Below, piece by piece: positions 1-4,401 of a stretch of DNA of 5,265 nucleotides. Numbering within the stretch: position 1 is the stretch's first letter; each line of letters opens with the position of its first letter. The stretch comes from Deltaproteobacteria bacterium (GTDB taxonomy: Bacteria; Desulfobacterota; Syntrophia; Syntrophales; Smithellaceae): positions 1-5,265 of the forward strand of contig DSAV01000046.1 in NCBI GenBank assembly GCA_011046295.1, read 5' to 3'. Position numbers and translations under genes: made by a program. The notes under the pieces were generated by a model, which was not told where the DNA came from, did not search any database, and saw only the letters and a list, made by a program, of their open reading frames with translations.

Positions 1-87
1 AATCTGGCAGCCGGCAAGAAAAACCACCAGCAACATACACGCTATTGTCCGGGCATTGAAAACCTGACGAAATCTTTTCAGAAACAT
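1..87 (-). CDS. Lipoprotein, N-terminal fragment (cut by window edge)
   Basis: An ATG at 85-87 on the minus strand opens a frame that runs off the left edge of the window after 29 codons. The visible peptide starts MFLKRFRQVF, with a basic n-region, then a hydrophobic stretch at about residues 15-25 and a lipobox L24-A25-G26-C27. This is a classic type II signal peptide: Cys27 would be lipidated and the mature protein anchored in a membrane, facing the periplasm if the host is Gram-negative. AAGGAA lies 5 bases upstream of the ATG. The GTG directly before the ATG is in frame but too close to that ribosome site. The gene follows trxA after 28 bp on the same strand with no terminator between them, so co-transcription is likely. 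The mature protein is outside the window, so its function cannot be stated. Confidence 0.72.
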   Translation of the reverse strand, partial: MFLKRFRQVFNARTIACMLLVVFLAGCQI

Positions 88-115
88 CACAATTCCTTTT
101 TTGCAAAACTTTACT

Positions 116-445
116 TTATATAGCTTTTTTTACCAGCTCTTCAATCTTTTCTTTGGGAATAAGACCGACCATGGTATCAATAACTTTGCCATCTTTAAAA
201 AGAATAAGAGTGGGTATGCTGCGTACCGCGTATTGAATGGCGGTTTTTTGATTATCATCCACGTTCAACTTCATAACTTTAACAGTATCTTTCATTTGGC
301 CGGCCAGCTCTTCCACAATTGGACCGATGGCCTTGCACGGTCCGCACCAAGGCGCCCAAAAATCAATAAGCACCGGCTTGTCGCTCTTTAAAACTTCACC
401 TTCAAAATTATCGTCGGTGGCGATGCCTAAATTTTCACTGCTCAT
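116..445 (-). CDS. trxA: Thioredoxin
   Basis: This is a small cytoplasmic dithiol oxidoreductase that reduces protein disulfides and is itself recycled by thioredoxin reductase, which is not in the window. The 109-residue protein shows the active site W33-C34-G35-P36-C37, the buried aspartate D28 in LIDFW, the cis-proline P78 in SIPT, and the late glycine G94, so all key thioredoxin residues are present. The length is typical for the family. I chose the ATG at 445 because GGGGGTG (452-458 on this strand) sits 6 bases upstream. An in-frame TTG at 460 would give five more residues but would place that ribosome site inside the gene. It is transcribed divergently from the phosphorylase gene and is followed after 28 bp by a lipoprotein gene, probably in the same operon. 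The residues and length match general TrxA rather than a membrane-anchored TlpA/ResA type, as no signal peptide is seen. Confidence 0.96.
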   Translation of the reverse strand: MSSENLGIATDDNFEGEVLKSDKPVLIDFWAPWCGPCKAIGPIVEELAGQMKDTVKVMKLNVDDNQKTAIQYAVRSIPTLILFKDGKVIDTMVGLIPKEKIEELVKKAI

Positions 446-451
446 ATTTTG

Positions 452-458
452 CACCCCC
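452..458 (-). promoter_or_regulatory. Ribosome binding site deciding the trxA start
   Basis: On the minus strand this reads GGGGGTG, six bases before the ATG at 445. It overlaps the codons of the in-frame TTG start at 460 and so argues for the shorter, 109-residue thioredoxin. Confidence 0.65.
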
Positions 459-479
459 AAAATGTTTTTACTTGCGGCC

Positions 480-509
480 TGTATGTCATAACAAGACCTT
501 AAAAGTCAA
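480..509 (-). promoter_or_regulatory. Possible trxA promoter (weak)
   Basis: On the minus strand, TTGACT (504-509) is a good -35 candidate. The best downstream -10 is CATACA (480-485), 18 bases away and preceded by TG, matching the TATAAT consensus only at three positions. TATGAC (485-490) is a better hexamer but is spaced only 13 bases. The position upstream of trxA fits a promoter, but the -10 box is not convincing. Confidence 0.3.
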
Positions 510-542
510 ATCCTATTTGGCGCGTAATTTGTCAGCAATTCT

Positions 543-571
543 TTGACGGCCGGGCTTATATCTGCTATGAA
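543..571 (+). promoter_or_regulatory. Sigma-70-type promoter with extended -10 for the phosphorylase gene
   Basis: TTGACG (543-548) matches the -35 consensus at five of six positions. Seventeen bases later comes TATGAA (566-571), four of six to TATAAT, with TG at 563-564 giving an extended -10 (TGCTATGAA). Transcription would start near 577-580, leaving a leader of about 15 bases that holds the AAGGGGGT ribosome site (583-590) before ATG 594. The fit in spacing and placement is good for a housekeeping sigma factor. No operator-like palindrome is seen overlapping it. Confidence 0.6.
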
Positions 572-593
572 TGCAATAATTAAAGGGGGTTAT

Positions 594-1298
594 ATGAATT
601 TAACAGGCGTTATTTCCACATCTCTGGTCATGGAGAGAAGTGATTTTCTGAAAAAGGCGAAGCCCAAAATGATGGAAAACAACTTCGGCAGGACCGCGGT
701 TTATCTTACCGGAAAAATCGCCCTGATTCTGCGTCACGGCGGCGACCCCGAACATCACATTCTGCCGCACATGATTAATCACAAAACTAATTTGCAGGCG
801 CTCAAGGATATTGGCGTCACCGAAGTGGTGGGTATCAATTCCACCGGTTCTTTGAAGAAGGAGCTGTCACCAGGCATGATTGTAATTCCTGATGATTTTA
901 TCACCCTGACCGCCACGCCCAGCGTTTATGAGAAAAGTACCATGCATATAACCCCGTCACTGGATGAACAAGTGCGCCAAAAACTTATCCGGGCGGCGCA
1001 TGACTGCGGGCTTAACACCGTGGAAAAAGCAACATACTGGCAGACAAAGGGACCGCGGCTGGAAACAAAAGCCGAAATAAGAATGATGTCGGGCTTTGCC
1101 GATATTGTCGGCATGACGATGGCCAATGAAGCGGTAATCGCCATGGAACTGGAGCTGCCCTATGCCAGCGCCTGTTCCGTGGATAATTACGGCCACGGCC
1201 TCGTGGAAAAACCTTTAAGCATGGAAGAAATACTGGAAGGCACGCGCCGCAATGCGGATTTAATGATTAAGCTTCTGGAAAGCTATTTGAAAATTTAA
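594..1298 (+). CDS. MTAP/PNP-family purine nucleoside phosphorylase, probably 6-oxopurine-specific
   Basis: The protein should phosphorolyse a purine nucleoside or 5'-methylthio-nucleoside to free base and ribose-1-phosphate in the cytoplasm (purine or methylthio salvage). The 234 residues follow the family in order: RHG at 47-49, PHMINHKTN at 58-66, the GSL turn at 85-87, GPRLETKAEI at 153-162, VGMTMANEA at 172-180 and YASACSVDNYGHG at 190-202. From memory, human MTAP has ATDYDCW at the last motif; here the two base-reading aspartates align to N198 and G200, which suggests a 6-oxopurine (inosine, guanosine or methylthioinosine) rather than adenosine substrate. The N-terminal glycine-rich phosphate loop (GGTGL/GGSGL) appears as STSL, which is unusual. 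ATG 594 is chosen because AAGGGGGT precedes it; the in-frame TTG at 543 is instead the -35 box. At 234 residues it is shorter than the roughly 270-280 usual for MTAP. The exact substrate is inferred. Confidence 0.85.
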   Translation: MNLTGVISTSLVMERSDFLKKAKPKMMENNFGRTAVYLTGKIALILRHGGDPEHHILPHMINHKTNLQALKDIGVTEVVGINSTGSLKKELSPGMIVIPDDFITLTATPSVYEKSTMHITPSLDEQVRQKLIRAAHDCGLNTVEKATYWQTKGPRLETKAEIRMMSGFADIVGMTMANEAVIAMELELPYASACSVDNYGHGLVEKPLSMEEILEGTRRNADLMIKLLESYLKI

Positions 1299-1384
1299 TT
1301 TCAGCAAGACACAAGTGCTTTGTAGACACGCCACTTCATCCCATTATACTATTTGTGCCTTACATGGTACAAGCAGATTCTAAT
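1299..1384. other. Intergenic space after the phosphorylase gene, left part
   Basis: Together with repeat A and a short tail this is the 210-bp gap between two convergent genes. It holds a hairpin TTGTGCC (1353-1359), loop TTACAT, GGTACAA (1366-1372), a 7-bp stem with one G-U pair. No T-run follows on either strand, so it is not a standard intrinsic terminator. No gene is seen. Confidence 0.4.
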
Positions 1385-1470
1385 GGAGACGCCTCTCAGG
1401 CGTCGTGGTAATCTCACATATACGGTAGCTTGCGAGATTGCTTCGGTCGTTGCGCTCCCTCGCAAAAACA
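1385..1470. repeat. Dispersed palindromic intergenic repeat, copy A
   Basis: The left part is a perfect 6-bp hairpin GACGCC (1388-1393), loop TCTCA, GGCGTC (1399-1404). Then come AATCTC (1410-1415) and its inverse GAGATT (1434-1439). The right end, 1440-1470, read on the minus strand matches 2619-2649 of copy B at 29 of 31 bases, so A and B share an end in inverted orientation. It lies between the convergent phosphorylase and CQLG-module genes. It resembles the GTCATTGCGAG...AATCTC repeats common in intergenic DNA of many environmental bacteria. No protein is encoded. Confidence 0.75.
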
Positions 1471-1508
1471 TTATGACACAGTATACAGGCCCGGAAATGA
1501 CAATTTGG

Positions 1509-1943
1509 CTAAAAAGCGCCCAGCTGACACGGCTTGATTTTTATTTTCAGCGTTTCACAGGCGGCGCAAACTTTCATGCGGGGAATATTTAAATCCGTGG
1601 CTATCTTCCACGCCGCCGCGCAGGAAAGCCTGCCGTTTTGCAGCGCCCGCTCGATATTTTTCTTTAACTCCGGCGCAACATCTTTTGCCGGCTGCACGAT
1701 TTTTTTCTTTTCGCCATAGCCGAAAAGACCAAGCTGACACTCAACAATATTAATATTCAGGATATCGATGGCTTTGCCGACATCTCCTATGGTCATACCT
1801 TTTTTGCCGGCAATTTCCTCCGCTTTGCTGCAGGCGATATCGTTCTCTTTTGCCTGCGCGACAATTTCTTCTTTCAAACCTTCATCTACTGTGGAATCTT
1901 CCGGATGCTTTTTAAAATATTTTCCTTTATCCAAATGTGTCAT
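1509..1943 (-). CDS. Unrecognised protein with two tandem HTH-like CQLGxF modules
   Basis: I do not recognise a named family with certainty. The 144-residue soluble protein has a charged N-terminal tail (1-22) and then the same module twice: residues 23-74 and 93-144 align without a gap, with 17 identities in 52 positions by my count. Shared positions include a cysteine (C38/C108), IA (44-45/114-115), L62/L132, an I-x-I strand, and the end CQLG-x-F (C69/C139). Each module has the spacing of a helix-turn-helix (for example IATDLNIPRMKV, 114-125), suggesting a nucleic-acid-binding or protein-interaction fold. The second module adds C126 and C129. The paired cysteines could bind metal or react to redox state, but this is inference. 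ATG 1943 has AGAGGA upstream at good spacing; the stop is TAG. No signal peptide or membrane segment is seen. Element D ends about 36 bp upstream of the start. Confidence 0.85.
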   Translation of the reverse strand: MTHLDKGKYFKKHPEDSTVDEGLKEEIVAQAKENDIACSKAEEIAGKKGMTIGDVGKAIDILNINIVECQLGLFGYGEKKKIVQPAKDVAPELKKNIERALQNGRLSCAAAWKIATDLNIPRMKVCAACETLKIKIKPCQLGAF

Positions 1944-1978
1944 AATCTTATTCCTCTATTTTTTAAAGTTGTTTGGCC

Positions 1979-2125
1979 TATACCATTTTCTAAATCAAAG
2001 ATGATATCGAGGCGGCTAGGCGGAAGCGACGAGGCGTATAACCTAAAGGTCACGCGTTGTACCATACGTTGAGGAAGCCGACAACAACGCCAACAAAGAT
2101 AGCGCTTTGATTTAAAATTGGTATT
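1979..2125. mobile_element. MITE-like element D with imperfect terminal inverted repeats
   Basis: About 147 bp bounded by inverted repeats. The left arm 1980-2000 (starting ATACCATTTT, ending AAATCAAAG) matches the reverse complement of 2105-2124 (starting ATACCAATTT, ending AAATCAAAG) at about 18 of 21 aligned positions with one gap. Inside are CGTAT (2035-2039) with ATACG (2064-2068), a small ACCT/AGGT pair (2041-2050), and a direct repeat around GGAAGC (2022-2027 and 2073-2078). TA at both outer edges could be a target duplication, but this is uncertain. It has no coding capacity. It fills the gap between the ACT gene and the CQLG-module gene, and its right arm overlaps the ACT stop codon. 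Confidence 0.65.
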
Positions 2126-2555
2126 ACATGGCGGAAAGAGCCTTGGTATCTAACGTCTTAAACCCTTTTTCTTCCATAAGTTTTTCCGTCTTTTCCATCT
2201 GGTCGACATCAACGACAAACACCGCGCTTTTGGAGCCTTCCAGCACAAAACCGTATGCGTTATTAACGTTTATCTTTTCCTTATACAGCAACTGCGTGAG
2301 AGCATCCAGCCCGCCGGGTTTGTCCGGAATCAAAACAGCCAAAACCTCGCGCAGATGAACGGTCATGCCGGCTTTGGAAAGAGCCGCCTCGGCGCGCTGG
2401 GGGTCATCCACAATCAGATTGACCACGCCAAAGGTATCCGCGGTGGCAATCGTCGTGGCGCGGATATTTATTTTTTCCCTGTTTAAAACATCGGTCACCG
2501 CCGCCAGCTTCCCCGGCTTGTTTTCCGCGAAAATAGAAAGTTGATACGCGATCAT
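2124..2555 (-). CDS. Tandem ACT-domain protein (amino-acid-binding regulator)
   Basis: The 143-residue protein consists almost entirely of two ACT domains, at about residues 3-65 and 71-132. Each carries the ligand-loop signature: ENKPGKLA at 11-18 and PDKPGGLD at 77-84. The following helices are also alike (NREKINI 25-31, YKEKINV 91-97). No catalytic domain is attached, so it is probably a free-standing small-molecule sensor that binds an amino acid or related acid at a domain interface. Proteins of this type are commonly found beside phenylacetate-CoA ligase genes in anaerobes, and here the ligase gene lies upstream on the same strand, 282 bp away. A role tied to aryl-CoA formation is inferred from that. 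ATG 2555 has AAGGAG upstream. The stop codon TAA at 2124-2126 overlaps the outer edge of element D. Confidence 0.9.
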   Translation of the reverse strand: MIAYQLSIFAENKPGKLAAVTDVLNREKINIRATTIATADTFGVVNLIVDDPQRAEAALSKAGMTVHLREVLAVLIPDKPGGLDALTQLLYKEKINVNNAYGFVLEGSKSAVFVVDVDQMEKTEKLMEEKGFKTLDTKALSAM

Positions 2556-2618
2556 AATGTTCTCCTTTTTTAGATTAATATAAACAAATTAAAAAATTAC
2601 TACTTTGCCACACCATTT

Positions 2619-2754
2619 TGTCTTTGCGAGGGAGAGCAACGACCGAAGCCTTGTCCCGAGCAAAGCGAGGGAACTTTTGAGATTGCCACGGGCTATGCCC
2701 TCGCAACGACTACGTCGGATTGCCACATCCCGATAAATCGGGATTTGCAATGAC
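2619..2754. repeat. Dispersed palindromic intergenic repeat, copy B
   Basis: This is the most complete copy. Its left end GTCTTTGCGA (2620-2629) is inverted at the right end as TTGCAATGAC (2745-2754), matching 8 of 10 bases. It contains GGGC-TAT-GCCC (2690-2700) and a strong hairpin ATCCCGA-TAAA-TCGGGAT (2727-2744). Bases 2699-2725 match 4270-4296 of copy C at 24 of 27 positions in the same orientation. Bases 2619-2649 match copy A inverted. It sits between the CoA ligase and ACT genes and could alter read-through, transcript processing or stability between them. Confidence 0.8.
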
Positions 2755-2771
2755 ACCATCAAGTTTACAGC

Positions 2772-2820
2772 ACAAGATAGACTCCGCATATACGTAATGC
2801 AGATGCTGCATATACAAGAT
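2772..2820. repeat. Short nested direct and inverted repeat after the CoA ligase gene
   Basis: ACAAGAT occurs at both ends (2772-2778 and 2814-2820). GCATATAC occurs twice (2786-2793 and 2808-2815). Between them lies a perfect hairpin ATGCAG-ATG-CTGCAT (2797-2811), extendable to about 9 bp with one bulge. It starts 18 bases beyond the ligase stop codon. No T-run follows, so it is not a clear intrinsic terminator; a mRNA 3' structure is possible. Confidence 0.5.
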
Positions 2821-2837
2821 TTTCCCGCGGCATCACT

Positions 2838-4136
2838 CTAATCCTTCCTGTTATCGACAACACGGATGGCTTTCCCTTCACCTTTCGGAAGGCTATCCGG
2901 TTCCACCAAATCCACTTTCGGCGTAATCAAAATTTCACTTTTTAGTTCTTCCATAATTTTTCTTCTTAAGCCCTCCAGCTGTTTCATATCGCCGGAAAAA
3001 TATTTCTTATCCACCTCCACCTTGACCATCATATCATCATTGAAACCTTCACGCTCGAGAATAATCAGGAAATTCGTGCCGACGCCATCTATTTCCATCA
3101 GCTTTTTTTCCACCTGCATGGGGTAGATATTGACGCCCTTGAGAATGAGCATATCGTCAGTTCTGCCCTTGATCCGTTCGATCCGTCGGTGCGTTCTACC
3201 GCACGTACAGCGCCCGGGGATGATTCTGGTTAAATCTTTGGTGCGGTAGCGAATCAGCGGCATACCTTCGCGCTGCAGCGAAGTCAAAACCAGCTCGCCT
3301 TCAACTCCTTCGGCTACCGGCTGCAATGTTTTCGGATCGACTATTTCCACCAGAAAACTGTCTTCCCAGATGTGCATGCCGTTTTGTTCGGGACACTCAA
3401 AGGCCACGCCCGGCCCGTTCATCTCCGACAAACCATAGGAATTAAAAGCTTTATAACCGTATATTTCTTCGATTTTTTTGCGCATTTTTTCCGTGTGCGG
3501 CTCCGCGCCTAAAAAAGCGATTTTAACTTTGGTATCGCGGCGCGGATCAAGATTCAGCTCCGTAAAAACCGTGGACAGATGCAGCGCGTAGCTGGGAATA
3601 ACATGTACAACCGTAGTGGCAAAATCGCGCATGAGCTGAATCTGGCGTTTGGAATTGCCCGCGCCCGCGGGAATAATGAGCGCGCCGATTTTTTCCGCTC
3701 CATAGTGGAAACCCAAACCGCCGGTAAAAAGCCCGTAAGTCATCATGTTTTGAAAGACATCACTTTGGCGCATGCCGGCCATATACATGCAGCGCGCCAG
3801 AAGATTTGTCCAAACCGCGATATCACGCAGAGTGTGAAAAACCACGGTGGCGCGGCCGGTCGTCCCGGAAGAAGAATGCATACGCACCAGTTTTTCCTTC
3901 GGCACGGCGACAAAACCGTAAGGCCAATGTTCGCGTAAATCGTCTTTGGTGGTAAACGGAATTTTTTGTATATCGCGGACCGATTTTACGGCAGAAGCGG
4001 TTATTTTTTTTTCTTTGAATAACCTTTCATAATAAGGAGATTTTCGCGCCCTTCTTATCGTCTTTTGGAGAGCCGCAAGCTGCATTTTTTTCAGTTTGGC
4101 CTGGCCTATCTTTTCCACTTCTTTTTCCCAGTACAT
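2838..4136 (-). CDS. paaK: Phenylacetate-CoA ligase family (AMP-forming aryl-CoA ligase)
   Basis: The enzyme activates an aryl-acetic acid (phenylacetate, indoleacetate or similar) with ATP and CoA to the CoA thioester in the cytoplasm. The 432-residue length is typical of PaaK. Adenylation motifs are intact: the P-loop SSSGTTGRATVV at 88-99, YGLSEMNGPG at 234-243, YRTKD at 297-301, GRTDDMLILKGVNIYP at 324-339, and the C-terminal domain end LPKGEGKAIRVVD with the likely catalytic K422. The CTCGRTH segment at 310-315 is also usual for the family. ATG 4136 is preceded by GGAGGAAATAC, an excellent ribosome site. The ACT gene follows downstream after a 282-bp gap with repeat B. In anaerobes such ligase-ACT pairs often accompany indolepyruvate ferredoxin oxidoreductase genes, which are not visible here. 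The exact aryl substrate cannot be read from the sequence. Confidence 0.92.
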   Translation of the reverse strand: MYWEKEVEKIGQAKLKKMQLAALQKTIRRARKSPYYERLFKEKKITASAVKSVRDIQKIPFTTKDDLREHWPYGFVAVPKEKLVRMHSSSGTTGRATVVFHTLRDIAVWTNLLARCMYMAGMRQSDVFQNMMTYGLFTGGLGFHYGAEKIGALIIPAGAGNSKRQIQLMRDFATTVVHVIPSYALHLSTVFTELNLDPRRDTKVKIAFLGAEPHTEKMRKKIEEIYGYKAFNSYGLSEMNGPGVAFECPEQNGMHIWEDSFLVEIVDPKTLQPVAEGVEGELVLTSLQREGMPLIRYRTKDLTRIIPGRCTCGRTHRRIERIKGRTDDMLILKGVNIYPMQVEKKLMEIDGVGTNFLIILEREGFNDDMMVKVEVDKKYFSGDMKQLEGLRRKIMEELKSEILITPKVDLVEPDSLPKGEGKAIRVVDNRKD

Positions 4137-4401
4137 GTATTTCCTCCGGATATTTGACGAACCTGCTTTTTTTCTGTCATTGCGCCCGGCATACGCCGGG
4201 TAAAAACCACGCGGTTGCGGGGTGAAGCAATCTCACGTGCGGATTAGATTGCCGCGGCAGCTCACGCCGCCTCGCAACGGCTACGCCGGATCGCCAAGTC
4301 GCTTTCGCTTCTCGCGAGGACACGTTGAACGAATTGTTTTTCAATAACGCTCAATAGTTGCCGAATTTTATCAATCTCGATAAATTAATGCCACCGAATA
4401 C
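4137..4401. other. Intergenic region between the MBL hydrolase and CoA ligase genes
   Basis: These 265 bp hold repeat C and a weak AT-rich hairpin TTTATC-AATCTC-GATAAA (4367-4384) just past the hydrolase stop codon, without a T-run. I saw no convincing -35/-10 pair ahead of the ligase gene, so whether it has its own promoter or is reached by read-through is open. Confidence 0.4.
4176..4323. repeat. Dispersed palindromic intergenic repeat, copy C
   Basis: It opens with GTCATTGCG (4176-4184) followed directly by a perfect hairpin CCCGGC-ATAC-GCCGGG (4185-4200). It then has GAAGCAATCTCAC (4224-4236), AGATTGCCGCGGC (4246-4258), and 4270-4296, which matches copy B (2699-2725) at 24 of 27 bases. 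The right end near 4311-4323 (CTCGCGAGGACAC) is diverged from the usual GCAATGAC terminus, so that boundary is approximate. Confidence 0.75.

Noticed and set aside
101..391. A 96-codon open frame on the plus strand
   Set aside because: It is antisense to thioredoxin, which is certain from its active site.
1343..1371. TATAAT on the minus strand (1343-1348) as a promoter
   Set aside because: The best -35 at proper spacing matches only three of six bases, and it would fire antisense into the phosphorylase gene with no target gene.
1353..1592. A 79-codon open frame on the plus strand
   Set aside because: It runs through repeat A and then antisense into the CQLG-module gene, with no ribosome site or recognisable domain.
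2589..2789. A 66-codon open frame on the minus strand across repeat B
   Set aside because: It lies wholly in the repeat and flanking non-coding DNA, has no good ribosome site, and its peptide is simply a translation of the palindromic blocks.
3579..3938. A 119-codon open frame on the plus strand
   Set aside because: It is antisense to the CoA ligase adenylation domain and has no recognisable motif.
1385..4323. The repeats as a CRISPR array
   Set aside because: The copies are over 1 kb apart, internally palindromic and variable in length, with no regular spacers and no cas genes.
4367..4384. TTTATC-AATCTC-GATAAA hairpin as a terminator of the MBL gene
   Set aside because: The stem is only six AT-rich pairs and no T-run follows, so it does not meet the intrinsic terminator pattern.
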